DNA from: an uncultured Collinsella sp.
GTDB taxonomy: Bacteria > Actinomycetota > Coriobacteriia > Coriobacteriales > Coriobacteriaceae
NCBI GenBank assembly: GCA_900541875.1
Contig: UQLF01000009.1
Span: forward strand, 1 to 64,000
Length of the DNA stretch: 64,000 bases
Reading direction: 5' to 3'
Every line of letters starts with the position of its first letter. Position 1 is the stretch's first letter. Under the pieces are notes generated by a model, which was given only the letters and a program-made list of their open reading frames with translations, had not been told where the DNA came from and made no database searches. Shown piece by piece: positions 52,312-61,193 of the stretch. The position numbers and the translations under genes are program-made.

Positions 52312-53125
52312 CTGGCTTGCGACCGAGGAGCGATACGAGCCCGCGGGGGCTCGGCATCGTGTGATGCAAAAGAATGTCCTGCACCTGGCGAGCCTGCTTG
52401 AGCGGGTTCGCCTGGGTGGAGGCGCGCACGAGGGCGGGTCGATGGTCGACCGCGCCCTTTCTTGCGTTTCGGCTCCGGTGCGCCTGGTGGGGATGTTCGT
52501 CTGCGTCCTGTGCGTGTGTCTGACGCAGAGTCCGCTGTACCTGATGCTGATGGCGGCTATCGCGTTGGTGCTGGTCGCGGTGCGCCCCGCACGCGGGCTG
52601 CGTGCGACCTTTGTACCGGCGCTCGGCGCCACGGGGCTTGCGGTGGTTCTGGCACTGCCTGCCCTGCTGCTGGGCGCGTCTGCCACGAGCGCCATGCTCA
52701 AGATCGCGCTCAAGACGTTTATTAATGTGTCGCTGGTGCTGGGTGTTTCGTGGACGCTTACCTGGAGCCGCATGTCGGCAGCGCTTAAGATGCTGCACCT
52801 GCCCGACGAGGTTATCTTTACCTTTGATATGGCGCTCAAGCATATCGAGGTGCTGGGACGCACGGCGCACGATCTGTGCGAATCGGTCATGCTGCGCAGC
52901 GTCGGTTTCGCGCCTGCGGGTTTTTCGCGCACCGACTCGCTGGCGGGTATCATGGGCATGACGTTTATCAAGGCGATGGAATGCAGCCACGCGATGGACG
53001 AGGCCATGCTGTGTCGCGGTTTCGCCGGCGTGTATCCGGCGCCTGCACGGAGCGGCTTTGGCTGGCGCGATGCGGTTTACGCGGCCGTTGTGGCGTTGCT
53101 CGCCGTGTTGTGTGCGGTGTTGTAG
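52289..53125 (+). CDS. cbiQ: ECF transporter transmembrane subunit CbiQ
   Basis: This is a 278-residue protein that starts inside the end of cbiM (23-base overlap), suggesting translational coupling. Hydrophobic helices lie near residues 65-130 and at the C-terminus. The coupling motif with Ala-Arg-Gly sense is represented by MDEAMLCRGFAG, where the family usually has a second Ala-Arg-Gly element. The T component links the substrate subunit to the ATPase. All parts appear intact. Confidence 0.9.
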   Translation: MAIAELPSWLATEERYEPAGARHRVMQKNVLHLASLLERVRLGGGAHEGGSMVDRALSCVSAPVRLVGMFVCVLCVCLTQSPLYLMLMAAIALVLVAVRPARGLRATFVPALGATGLAVVLALPALLLGASATSAMLKIALKTFINVSLVLGVSWTLTWSRMSAALKMLHLPDEVIFTFDMALKHIEVLGRTAHDLCESVMLRSVGFAPAGFSRTDSLAGIMGMTFIKAMECSHAMDEAMLCRGFAGVYPAPARSGFGWRDAVYAAVVALLAVLCAVL

Positions 53126-53169
53126 CGCGGACGGTCGAACCGACGATGTGAATAGGGAAGGGCGACGTT

Positions 53170-53940
53170 TTGGCAAACGATACAAATGGCGCGATGGGTG
53201 CGAGCAGTGCTGCCGGCACCGAGGTCACGCCGCTCATCGAGTTTCGCGACGTGGTGTTTTCCTATGCGGGTCATACGGTGGTCGACGGCGTTTCGCTGCA
53301 GGTGGACCGTGGGGAGCTCGTTGCCCTGCTTGGTCCTAACGGCTGCGGCAAGACGACGATCATGCGCCTTATCAACGGCCTTGAGCTTGTGGACGCGGGT
53401 GCGTACCTGTTCGACGGGCATGCGGTCGATGCAGCATATCTCAAGGATTCCACGACGGCCCAGCGGTTCCATCAGCGCGTGGGTTTTGTGTTCCAAAACG
53501 CCGATGCACAGCTCTTTTGCGCCACGGTCGGCGAGGAGGTTGCGTTTGGTCCGGCCCAGATGGGACTTCCGACAGACGAGCTCGAGCGCCGCGTGCGCGA
53601 TGCCATGGAGCTGTTCCAGGTTGCCGATCTGGTCGATGCTTCGCCCTATCAGCTTTCGGGCGGGCAAAAGAAGCGCGTGGCGCTGGCTGCCGTCGTGTCG
53701 ATGAACCCCGATATCCTGGTGCTCGACGAGCCTACCAACGGACTTGACGAGGACTCGTGCGACATCGTGGTCAACTTTCTACTGGCCTATGTTGCTGCCG
53801 GCAAGACGGTCTTGATGAGCACGCATCATCAGGATTTGGTGCGGCGCCTGGGTGCCCGCGCCATCTATATCGATCGATATCATCATGTGGTCGAGGCGCC
53901 GGTATCGTCGTATGGAACCGAGAGCGGCGCTGCGGAATAG
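53170..53940 (+). CDS. cbiO: ECF transporter ATPase CbiO
   Basis: This is a 256-residue ABC ATPase starting with TTG at 53170 after AGGGAAGGGCGACG. Walker A is GPNGCGKTT with Lys61, the Q-loop is GFVFQNADAQLF (diagnostic of CbiO-type ATPases), the signature is LSGGQKKRVALAA, and Walker B is ILVLDEPTNGLDE. The switch His is in MSTHHQDLV. It follows cbiQ by 44 bases and powers the same transporter. Confidence 0.93.
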   Translation: MANDTNGAMGASSAAGTEVTPLIEFRDVVFSYAGHTVVDGVSLQVDRGELVALLGPNGCGKTTIMRLINGLELVDAGAYLFDGHAVDAAYLKDSTTAQRFHQRVGFVFQNADAQLFCATVGEEVAFGPAQMGLPTDELERRVRDAMELFQVADLVDASPYQLSGGQKKRVALAAVVSMNPDILVLDEPTNGLDEDSCDIVVNFLLAYVAAGKTVLMSTHHQDLVRRLGARAIYIDRYHHVVEAPVSSYGTESGAAE

Positions 53941-54019
53941 TTGCTGCGTGGAGCGTGCGTAGCCGCCCGCGCGGCTTTGCCGTGATGGTATAGTTATCCA
54001 GGTTTTTATGGGGGTGGCT

Positions 54020-54868
54020 ATGCCAAGCTGGAACATTCATATCGCTCAGACGGAGCGTTTGCTGGAGCGCACCGGTGCGCTTGCCAATAGCGTGCGCGAC
54101 CGCAATGCCTTTTTGTTTGGCTGCGTGGTTCCGGATATCTTCGTGGGCTATATGGTTCCCGGCATTGCCGATCCCATCCCGTATCGCATCACGCATTTTG
54201 CCAAGCCTGAGCCTATCCCTAAGCCGCGCGAGCATGAGTTTTGGGACACCTATGTGGCGCCGCTGCTCAAAGGGGCGTCTGTTGGTACGCCGGCTGCCGC
54301 GACCTCGATTGCCGAGGAACGCGAGCGACTCAATCGGGTACATTATCCCCAACGCTACAAGGATGCCGAGCCGGTTGCCGGTCCCGGTGCTAGCGAGCTT
54401 TCGCTCGCGCCCGATGACGTGGCACAGTCGCTGCTCGATCTGACGCTGGGCGTTTGGTCTCACCTCGTGGCCGATACCGTGTGGAATACGCGCGTGAATC
54501 AGTACCTGGAGGCGCACGGCGGTAAGCCGTGCGAGGAATTCCGCATTAAAAAGCAAGGCGACTTTGACTGGTTTGGCAAGACGCTCGGCATTGTTTCTAT
54601 CCCGCGTGCGACCGATCGCCTGTATACCGCGGCGGCCCAGTTTGGTCAGTATTCGATTCCGCAAGATTATGTGCTCAAGACCATTGGCGTCATGCACGAG
54701 ATTGTACGCGAAAACCCCGGCGAGCCCGATCATCCGCCGTATCGCTTGCTAACCGAGGAGTTTTTCGATACAACGTTTACCGAGGTCGTCGAGCTAACCG
54801 AGACGGGTTTTGCCGAGCGCGTGGCCGCTCCCGGCACGCCCGCGCTGCCCCTGATTGCTAGCTGCTAG
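54020..54868 (+). CDS. Zinc-dependent phospholipase C-like protein
   Basis: This is a 282-residue protein. I chose the ATG at 54020 after GGGGGTGGCT; the ATG at 54008 is also possible. Conserved features fit the zinc-dependent phospholipase C/S1-P1 fold: the N-terminal PSWNIHIAQTE, an internal FLFGCVVPDIFVGYM, and the second metal segment WSHLVADTVWNTRVN. There is no signal peptide, so it is probably cytoplasmic and the real substrate is uncertain. Families like this are often annotated only as hypothetical. It converges with and overlaps the next minus-strand gene by 4 bases. Confidence 0.7.
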   Translation: MPSWNIHIAQTERLLERTGALANSVRDRNAFLFGCVVPDIFVGYMVPGIADPIPYRITHFAKPEPIPKPREHEFWDTYVAPLLKGASVGTPAAATSIAEERERLNRVHYPQRYKDAEPVAGPGASELSLAPDDVAQSLLDLTLGVWSHLVADTVWNTRVNQYLEAHGGKPCEEFRIKKQGDFDWFGKTLGIVSIPRATDRLYTAAAQFGQYSIPQDYVLKTIGVMHEIVRENPGEPDHPPYRLLTEEFFDTTFTEVVELTETGFAERVAAPGTPALPLIASC

Positions 54869-55938
54869 CTGGCCGGCCCGGCAGTGAATATCTCAACCCA
54901 ATTGACAAGTAGCTCTTGCCGCAGGGTGACTTCGGCGGCGCGCTCCTGTTTGGTCTTTAGGGTGTAGGAAAGTCCAGCCTTTTTATGGATGAGCTCGGCT
55001 ATGTGGTCGAAGCTCTTTTTATCCTTAATCTGGCCAAAGGTAATTTGGATGACGTCGTAGCCCATGCTTGTGAGCGCGGTGGCGCGCTCGGCATCGGAGA
55101 GGCTCGCGGCTTCGCTGCCGTGGGCGGAGCGGCCTTGGCATTCAAGGATGACACCCATGCTGTCGGTGGCGCTTTCGATGAAGATATCGGCGTAGCAGCA
55201 GGTTTTGTCATACAGCGAGCGCGCGGCGTCGCTGAGTGGGATGCGCACGTTGTTTGCGATGTTGATGCCCATGCCGCCCTCGTCGCGGGGGAGCGAGATA
55301 AGCATGGAGGTCTGTACTTCGAAGGGCGAGGCGGTCTGTCCTGTCATGCGTTCGGCGGCCCAGCGGAGCTGCTTAACACCGCGCAGGCCTGCGGCCTGCT
55401 TGGCGAACGCGGCGATATCCGCTGCGGAAAAAAGCGGCGTGCGCTTCCACAAGTTGGTGTCCTTGCCGTTGACGTCGATAACCCGCTCCCAGCCGCAGTT
55501 GGGTGGAATGAGCTTAAGCGAAATAGCTTCATCAAGTTGCTGTTGCGTACGTTTGCAGGGTGTATACACAGCAAACGAGCTGCACATCTCATAACACGCC
55601 ATAAGCAGCTGGTTGCGTGAGACCTGCGTAGCAAGGTTGAGCAGTGTGAACTCGGGCGATGTGACATCAAACCCATGCTCAGTTTGCCTAAACGACCCGG
55701 GAGGCGGCTCTTGGGTCAGGAGGTGCGATTTAAACAGGCTTCGCGACCCGGATTGTGCCCGAGTGAATACAAGCCTGTGAAGCGGTGCGTGAAGCAGGTC
55801 TTTTACAACTGCATGACTTCCGAGGCCGCAACATCTGCGATCCATATTGCCAAGGCTAATGGCAGGGTAAAGGCCTAATACCTGCGGCGGGATACGGTGA
55901 TAGTAAAAAGCGGATTGACCGCATAGCGTCAGGTCCAT
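54865..55938 (-). CDS. PD-(D/E)xK-like nuclease-domain protein, unknown role
   Basis: This is a 357-residue protein. I chose the ATG at 55938, which has a strong CCAGGAGGACGTC site; the frame continues upstream only into an inverted repeat. The C-terminal 150 residues look like a Vsr/DUF559-type nuclease core: Asp251 (YADIFIES), then Glu266-x-Gln268 (VILECQGRSA), and GYDVIQITFGQI. Gln replaces the usual Lys, as in some Vsr-like enzymes. The N-terminal half (MDLTLCGQSAFYYHRIPP) is unrecognised but may resemble the winged-helix of AbiEi-like antitoxins. Its position beside an inverted repeat suggests a role in defence or in handling the repeat, which is inference. Confidence 0.65.
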   Translation of the reverse strand: MDLTLCGQSAFYYHRIPPQVLGLYPAISLGNMDRRCCGLGSHAVVKDLLHAPLHRLVFTRAQSGSRSLFKSHLLTQEPPPGSFRQTEHGFDVTSPEFTLLNLATQVSRNQLLMACYEMCSSFAVYTPCKRTQQQLDEAISLKLIPPNCGWERVIDVNGKDTNLWKRTPLFSAADIAAFAKQAAGLRGVKQLRWAAERMTGQTASPFEVQTSMLISLPRDEGGMGINIANNVRIPLSDAARSLYDKTCCYADIFIESATDSMGVILECQGRSAHGSEAASLSDAERATALTSMGYDVIQITFGQIKDKKSFDHIAELIHKKAGLSYTLKTKQERAAEVTLRQELLVNWVEIFTAGPAS

Positions 55939-55989
55939 GACGTCCTCCTGGTCGAAATATGCTTTTGGACCGTGCGATGCCAGTGTCAA

Positions 55990-56117
55990 TTCGGAAGTAT
56001 GCGGCAAAATCTAAACCCTGTGAGCAGACCTGGCTTTTGAGGCTAGTTTATCAGGCATTTTGTTGCGAAAAAACGGGGTGTGCTCGGAGGTATCAGAATT
56101 TGCCGCATACTTCCGAA
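55990..56117. repeat. Inverted repeat with TTCGGAAGTATGCGGC arms
   Basis: The 23-base arm at 55990-56012 pairs with 56095-56117 with one mismatch (core TTCGGAAGTATGCGGCAA). The right half contains GGTGTGCTCGG before the arm, as in the element at 21166-21284, although the arms are unrelated. It lies 52 bases upstream of the nuclease-like gene. The region from 56118 to 56290 shows no gene. Confidence 0.8.
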
Positions 56118-56293
56118 AAGCAGGTCAATCCGGCTCTTGCTAAAACGATTTAGCAGCGTCGGTTAAGGTGTGGGTTTGCCACCGGGCGAACATTTTTTGC
56201 GCTTGGGTCTTTATTCTTTGGGCCTCGAAGGGCGGATTTCGCGCTTTTGGTAAAGAAATGAGTGTGCGTTTTGCCGTGCGCCGGCATTGGCAC

Positions 56294-56333
56294 AGAAAAA
56301 GGGCCCGGAAGGCAAAGCCTTCCGGGCCCTTTG
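56294..56333 (-). terminator. Intrinsic terminator of pyk
   Basis: On the minus strand a 15-bp stem (AAGGGCCCGGAAGGC / GCCTTCCGGGCCCTT) with a 4-base loop is followed by TTTTT. It starts 28 bases after the pyk stop codon. Confidence 0.88.
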
Positions 56334-56360
56334 CAATGCAAATCTGCTTGCAAGTGCGAT

Positions 56361-57821
56361 TTAGCGCACCTGAGCGACGTAAGCGACGTTGGTCGAGGAG
56401 ACCTTGTCCTCGAGCTGGACGCTCATGCGGGGATCGCCGGCGGTAGCGACGGTCAGGTCGCCGGCCTCGACGTAGCCGAGCTCCTTGGCGGTCTCGATCG
56501 CCTTGACGATCGTGCCGTTGACGGTGCCCTGGGTAATCTCGGCCTGGTGCGGGATAACGCCCCAGTACATGATCATCTGCTGGACGGCCCACTCGTGGCG
56601 GGAGAACGCGCAGATCGGCATGTTGGGACGGAAGTGCGAGATCAGGCGAGCAGTACGGCCGGTGGTCGTCGGCACGGTGATGCACTTGGCGCCAACGGTG
56701 GTGGCCATGTTCACAGCGGACATACCCACAACGTTGTTGACAACGCGGGTGCCGTGAGCGTCAGCCGGAACCTCGAGCGGAGCGTGAGCCGGGAGGTACT
56801 TCTCGGTCTCGAGAGCAATGCTGGCCTGCATCTTGACGGCCTCAACCGGGTACTTACCGGCAGCGGACTCGCCGGACAGCATGACGGCGTCGGTGCCGTC
56901 GTAGATGGCGTTAGCAACGTCGGCAACCTCGGCGCGCGTCGGGCGCGGGTTCTGCTGCATGGAGTCGAGCATCTGCGTAGCGGTGATGACGGGCTTGTAG
57001 GCCGCGTTGCACTTGGCGATGATCTCCTTCTGGATGTGGGGAACGAGCTCGGGCTTGATCTCGATGCCCAGGTCGCCACGGGCGACCATGATGCCGTCGG
57101 ATGCCTCGAGGATCTCATCGAAGTTCTCGACGCCCAGGGCGCACTCGATCTTCGGGAAGATCGTCACGTGCTCGCCACCGTTCTCGCGGCAAAGCTCGCG
57201 GATACCGCGGACGGACTCGCCGTCGCGGATGAAGGAAGCGGCGATGTAGTCGATGTTCTCGGTCAGGCCAAAGAGGATGTCCTGACGATCGCGCTCGGTG
57301 ATAGCGGGCAGCGAGATGTTGACGTTGGGCATGTTGACGCCCTTGCGCTCGCCGATCAGGCCGTCGTTCTTGACGACGCAGGTCATGTCCTGGCCGTCGA
57401 CGGACTCGACCTCGAGGGCAACCAGGCCGTCATCGATCAGGATGAGGGAGCCCTTCTCGACCTCGGAGGGCAGAACCAGGTAGTCGAGGGAGATGTGCTC
57501 AGCGGTGCCGTGGAAATCCTCGGTCGTGGGCTGAGCGGTGACGACGATCTTGTCGCCGGTCTTGACGGCAACCTTCTTGCCATCGACCAGAAGACCGGTG
57601 CGGACCTCGGGGCCCTTGGTGTCGAGCAGGATGCCGACGGGCATACCGAGCTCCTTGGAAATACGACGGACGCGCTCGATGCGACCGTGGTGCTCGTCGT
57701 AGGAGCCGTGCGAGAAGTTAAAACGGGCGACGTTCATGCCCGCCTTGATCATCTCGCGGATGGTCTCGTCGCTATCGCAGGCGGGACCCATGGTGCATAC
57801 AATCTTAGTGCGCTTGTACAT
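56361..57821 (-). CDS. pyk: Pyruvate kinase
   Basis: This is a 486-residue glycolytic enzyme making pyruvate and ATP from phosphoenolpyruvate. Landmarks are RTKIVCTMGPACDSDETI at the N-terminus, NVARFNFSHG, LLDTKGPEVRTG, the catalytic IFPKIE segment and MVARGDLGIE, and MLSGESAAGKYP. The C-terminal domain (to residue 486) ends soon after the allosteric region (TTGRTARLISHFRPNMPI) and lacks the extra PEP-utilising domain of some actinobacterial forms. It is monocistronic, with an intrinsic terminator and a TATAAT box upstream. Confidence 0.97.
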   Translation of the reverse strand: MYKRTKIVCTMGPACDSDETIREMIKAGMNVARFNFSHGSYDEHHGRIERVRRISKELGMPVGILLDTKGPEVRTGLLVDGKKVAVKTGDKIVVTAQPTTEDFHGTAEHISLDYLVLPSEVEKGSLILIDDGLVALEVESVDGQDMTCVVKNDGLIGERKGVNMPNVNISLPAITERDRQDILFGLTENIDYIAASFIRDGESVRGIRELCRENGGEHVTIFPKIECALGVENFDEILEASDGIMVARGDLGIEIKPELVPHIQKEIIAKCNAAYKPVITATQMLDSMQQNPRPTRAEVADVANAIYDGTDAVMLSGESAAGKYPVEAVKMQASIALETEKYLPAHAPLEVPADAHGTRVVNNVVGMSAVNMATTVGAKCITVPTTTGRTARLISHFRPNMPICAFSRHEWAVQQMIMYWGVIPHQAEITQGTVNGTIVKAIETAKELGYVEAGDLTVATAGDPRMSVQLEDKVSSTNVAYVAQVR

Positions 57822-57884
57822 TCAGACCTCCATCTGACATCGTCTTGCGCTGATAGATAAACCATAAGAAATAAAACCGAGTTG

Positions 57885-57890
57885 ATTATA
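57885..57890 (-). promoter_or_regulatory. Probable -10 box of pyk
   Basis: TATAAT is read on the minus strand 64 bases upstream of the pyk start in an AT-rich stretch. I cannot assign a good -35. The rest of the 57822-58130 gap is AT-rich with no gene. Confidence 0.45.
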
Positions 57891-58139
57891 ACGAAATGGC
57901 GTCCGAATACCCCAAAAAATCGACCGTATGCCGAATTAGAAGTTCATTTTTTGCGAAAAAACGGTATATGCAAAAACTTTACCAACCGTTCTAACCGCTG
58001 CTATCTGGGCGATATTTCAATTTGATGATGCGTCGAAGAAAAAACGTTTTATCAGTATTGAGCATCACACGGTCTGCACCGTTGCTTATGGACCATATTT
58101 CCAGATGGATTGTTTTGGCTAGACGCGTTGCTTTGGGGT

Positions 58140-58256
58140 ACCATAGCTCCACTATCAACTGCCGCTCAGCACGGCAGCCTTGATGAGCCCTTGCCCTTCT
58201 CCTGGGAATTATGATCGGGCATCAATCTGCTGAGTGGCCCGAATCCCAGGAGGGGA
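58140..58256 (+). other. Structured 5' leader of the P-type ATPase gene, possible riboswitch
   Basis: After a -10-like TACCAT (near 58138) the leader holds a hairpin (TGCCG/CGGCA) and a two-part stem: TCCTGGGAAT with ATCCCAGGA on the outside and CGGGC with GCCCG inside. CTCAGC in the first loop can pair with GCTGAG in the second loop, a possible pseudoknot. The last stem contains the ribosome-binding site (CCAGGAGGGG), so folding could control translation. It does not match a riboswitch class I can name. Confidence 0.5.
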
Positions 58257-58262
58257 CTCTAT

Positions 58263-60944
58263 ATGCAAAAGGAATACCTGTCCGCCGCGGCGGAGGTGCT
58301 CAGCGACCAAGGTGTCGATGAGAACCTCGGCCTGAGCGACGACGAGGCGTCGTCGCGCCTCGCTAAGACAGGCCCTAACAAGCTCGAGGAAGCCGAGAAG
58401 ACGCCGCTGTGGAAGCGCTTCTTTGAGCAGATGGCAGATCCCATGGTCATCATGCTGATCGCAGCCGCGGTTATCAGCGCGCTCACGGGCCTGGTCAAGG
58501 GCGAGGCGGACTTTGCCGATGTCGCCATCATCATGTTCGTCGTTATCGTCAACTCGGTGCTGGGCGTGGTCCAGGAAGCCAAGAGCGAGGAGGCTCTCGA
58601 GGCCCTGCAGGAGATGAGCGCGGCGCAGTCCAAGGTGCTGCGCGACGGCAAGCTCGTGCACCTGCCGAGCGCCGAGCTCGTCCCCGGTGACGTGATCATG
58701 CTCGAGGCGGGCGACTCCGTCCCGGCCGACTGCCGCGTGCTCGAGAGCGCCACGATGAAGATCGAAGAGGCCGCACTCACCGGCGAGTCCGTGCCCGTAG
58801 AGAAGCACGCCAACGTGATCGAGCTTGCCGCGGGCACCGATGACGTGCCGCTCGGCGACCGCAAGAACATGTGCTACATGGGCTCTACCGTGGTGTACGG
58901 CCGCGGCCGCGCCGTCGTGGTCGGTACCGGCATGGATACCGAGATGGGCAAGATCGCCGGCGCCCTGGCCGAGGCCAAGGAAGAGCTTACGCCGCTGCAG
59001 GTGAAGCTTGCCGAGCTCAGCCGCATCCTTACCATCATGGTGATCGTCATCTGCGTCGTGATCTTTGGCGTCGATATCCTCCGCCACGGCGTGGGCAACG
59101 TCCTTACCGACCCGACCGCCTTGCTCGACACCTTTATGGTCGCCGTCTCGCTCGCCGTCGCTGCCATCCCCGAGGGCCTGGTCGCCGTCGTAACCATCGT
59201 GCTGTCGCTCGGCGTGACCAAGATGGCCAAGCGCCAGGCAATCATCCGCAAGCTCTCTGCCGTCGAGACCCTCGGCTGCACGCAGACCATCTGCTCTGAC
59301 AAGACCGGCACCCTTACCCAAAACAAGATGACCGTCGTCAAGCACGAGCTCGCCGCGCCTAAGGAGAAGTTCCTGGCCGGTATGGCGCTGTGCTCCGATG
59401 CCCAGTGGGACGAGGAACTGGGCGAGGCCGTGGGCGAGCCGACCGAGTGCGCGCTCGTCAACGACGCCGGCAAGGCTGGTCTCACCGGTCTGACTGCCGA
59501 GCACCCGCGCGTGGGCGAGGCCCCGTTCGACTCGGGCCGCAAGATGATGTCCGTGGTCGTCGAGACCCTGGACGGCGAGTACGAGCAGTACACCAAGGGC
59601 GCGCCCGACGTGGTAATCGGCCTGTGCACCCACATCTACGAGGGCGATAAGGTCGTCCCCCTGACCGAGGAGCGTCGTGCCGAGCTCGTGGCCGCCAACA
59701 AGGCCATGGCCGACGAGGCCCTGCGCGTGCTGGCGCTGGCAAGCCGCACCTACACCGAGGTCCCGAGCGACTGCAGCCCCGCTGCGCTCGAGCACGACCT
59801 GGTCTTCTGCGGCCTGTCCGGCATGATCGACCCTGTCCGCCCCGAGGTCGCCGACGCCATCCGCGAGGCCCACGACGCCGGTATCCGCACCGTCATGATC
59901 ACGGGCGACCATATCGACACCGCCGTGGCCATTGCCAAGCAGCTGGGAATCGTCACCGATCGCAGCCAGGCCATCACCGGTGCCGACCTCGATCGCATGA
60001 GCGACGAGGAGCTCGACGCGCACATCGAGGACTACGGCGTGTACGCTCGCGTCCAGCCTGAGCACAAGACCCGCATCGTCGAGGCATGGAAGTCGCGCGA
60101 CCAGATCGTGGCCATGACGGGCGACGGCGTCAACGACGCCCCGTCCATCAAACGCGCCGACATCGGCGTGGGCATGGGCATCACCGGCACCGACGTCACC
60201 AAGAACGTCGCCGACATGGTGCTTGCCGACGACAACTTCGCCACCATCATCGGCGCCTGCGAAGAGGGTCGCCGCATCTACGACAACATCCGCAAGGTCA
60301 TCCAGTTCCTGCTTTCGGCCAACCTTGCCGAGGTATTCTCGGTGTTTATCGCCACACTCATCGGCTTTACCATCTTCCAGCCGGTGCAGCTGCTGTGGGT
60401 GAACCTGGTTACCGACTGCTTCCCCGCGCTTGCGCTGGGCATGGAGGACGCCGAGGGCGACATCATGAAGCGCAAGCCGCGCAACGCCAAGGACGGCGTC
60501 TTTGCCGGCAACATGGGTCTGGACTGCGTGGTCCAGGGCCTAATCATCACCGTGCTGGTGCTGGCGAGCTTCTTTGTGGGCGTGTACTTTGACATGGGCT
60601 ACATTCACATCGCCGATATGATCGCCGGCAACGCCGACGAGGAAGGCGTGATGATGGCCTTCATCACGCTCAACATGGTCGAGATTTTCCACTGCTTCAA
60701 TATGCGCAGCCGTCGTGCGTCGCTGTTTAGCATGAAGAAGCAGAACAAGTGGTTGTGGGCTTCGGCCGCGCTGGCGCTGGTACTGACGGTAATCGTAACC
60801 GTTCAGCCGACGCTTGCCGAGATGTTCTTTGGCCCTGTGACGCTTGAGCTCAAGGGCGTTGTCGCCGCCCTGGGCCTTGCCTTCCTGATCATCCCGCTGA
60901 TGGAGATCTACAAGGCGATCATGCGCGCGGTCGAAAAAGAGTAA
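58263..60944 (+). CDS. P-type Ca2+-transporting ATPase
   Basis: This is an 893-residue type II P-type ATPase. The phosphorylated Asp is Asp346 in DKTGTLTQNK. TGESVPVEK is the actuator loop and MTGDGVNDAPSIKRA the hinge. Ion-site helices match Ca2+ pumps: AAIPEGLVAVVT in M4 and NLVTDCFPALALGME in M6, with the Asn, Thr and Asp used by SERCA site residues. Ten helices are expected. The likely role is calcium efflux; manganese is an alternative as in PMR1-type pumps. A structured leader lies upstream. No regulatory partner gene is adjacent. Confidence 0.93.
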   Translation: MQKEYLSAAAEVLSDQGVDENLGLSDDEASSRLAKTGPNKLEEAEKTPLWKRFFEQMADPMVIMLIAAAVISALTGLVKGEADFADVAIIMFVVIVNSVLGVVQEAKSEEALEALQEMSAAQSKVLRDGKLVHLPSAELVPGDVIMLEAGDSVPADCRVLESATMKIEEAALTGESVPVEKHANVIELAAGTDDVPLGDRKNMCYMGSTVVYGRGRAVVVGTGMDTEMGKIAGALAEAKEELTPLQVKLAELSRILTIMVIVICVVIFGVDILRHGVGNVLTDPTALLDTFMVAVSLAVAAIPEGLVAVVTIVLSLGVTKMAKRQAIIRKLSAVETLGCTQTICSDKTGTLTQNKMTVVKHELAAPKEKFLAGMALCSDAQWDEELGEAVGEPTECALVNDAGKAGLTGLTAEHPRVGEAPFDSGRKMMSVVVETLDGEYEQYTKGAPDVVIGLCTHIYEGDKVVPLTEERRAELVAANKAMADEALRVLALASRTYTEVPSDCSPAALEHDLVFCGLSGMIDPVRPEVADAIREAHDAGIRTVMITGDHIDTAVAIAKQLGIVTDRSQAITGADLDRMSDEELDAHIEDYGVYARVQPEHKTRIVEAWKSRDQIVAMTGDGVNDAPSIKRADIGVGMGITGTDVTKNVADMVLADDNFATIIGACEEGRRIYDNIRKVIQFLLSANLAEVFSVFIATLIGFTIFQPVQLLWVNLVTDCFPALALGMEDAEGDIMKRKPRNAKDGVFAGNMGLDCVVQGLIITVLVLASFFVGVYFDMGYIHIADMIAGNADEEGVMMAFITLNMVEIFHCFNMRSRRASLFSMKKQNKWLWASAALALVLTVIVTVQPTLAEMFFGPVTLELKGVVAALGLAFLIIPLMEIYKAIMRAVEKE

Positions 60945-60955
60945 CGTTCCTGTCC

Positions 60956-61050
60956 GGGCCCGACCGCCTGCGGGGTTTCCACGGGCACGTCCTCGCCGCT
61001 TTGCGGCTGCGGGATGTGCCCTTAGGAAACCCCTCCCGGCGGGCGGGCCC
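60956..61050. repeat. 95-base imperfect inverted repeat
   Basis: GGGCCCG at the left end and CGGGCCC at the right end bracket further paired blocks: GGGGTTTCC with GGAAACCCC, GGGCAC with GTGCCC, and GCCGC with GCGGC at a TTT loop. It starts 12 bases after the ATPase stop. It could be the mRNA 3' end or another palindromic repeat. Confidence 0.75.
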
Positions 61051-61110
61051 TGCGGTATCCTTGTTGGCTTTTCTCCCGCGCGGATGATAAAGGGCTGAGG
61101 GAAAGTGTGT

Positions 61111-61145
61111 GAGCCGGTCGAGCGTTTGCTCGACCGGCTCTTTTT
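61111..61145 (+). terminator. Intrinsic terminator after the Ca2+ ATPase gene
   Basis: A perfect 13-bp stem (GAGCCGGTCGAGC / GCTCGACCGGCTC) with a GTTT loop is followed by T5. Confidence 0.92.
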
Positions 61146-61193
61146 GTGGGAAAATACCTGCTCAGTTGTGATTTATGGTGCTGGGAGGCGCTT

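Noticed and set aside
56262..57860. 532-codon plus-strand frame opposite pyk
   Set aside because: Shadow of pyk; Asp/Val/Gly/Leu-rich with no domain, and it would run through the pyk terminator.
58140..58256. yybP-ykoY (Mn2+) riboswitch
   Set aside because: The conserved loop sequences of that class are not present, so I kept it only as an unclassified structured leader.
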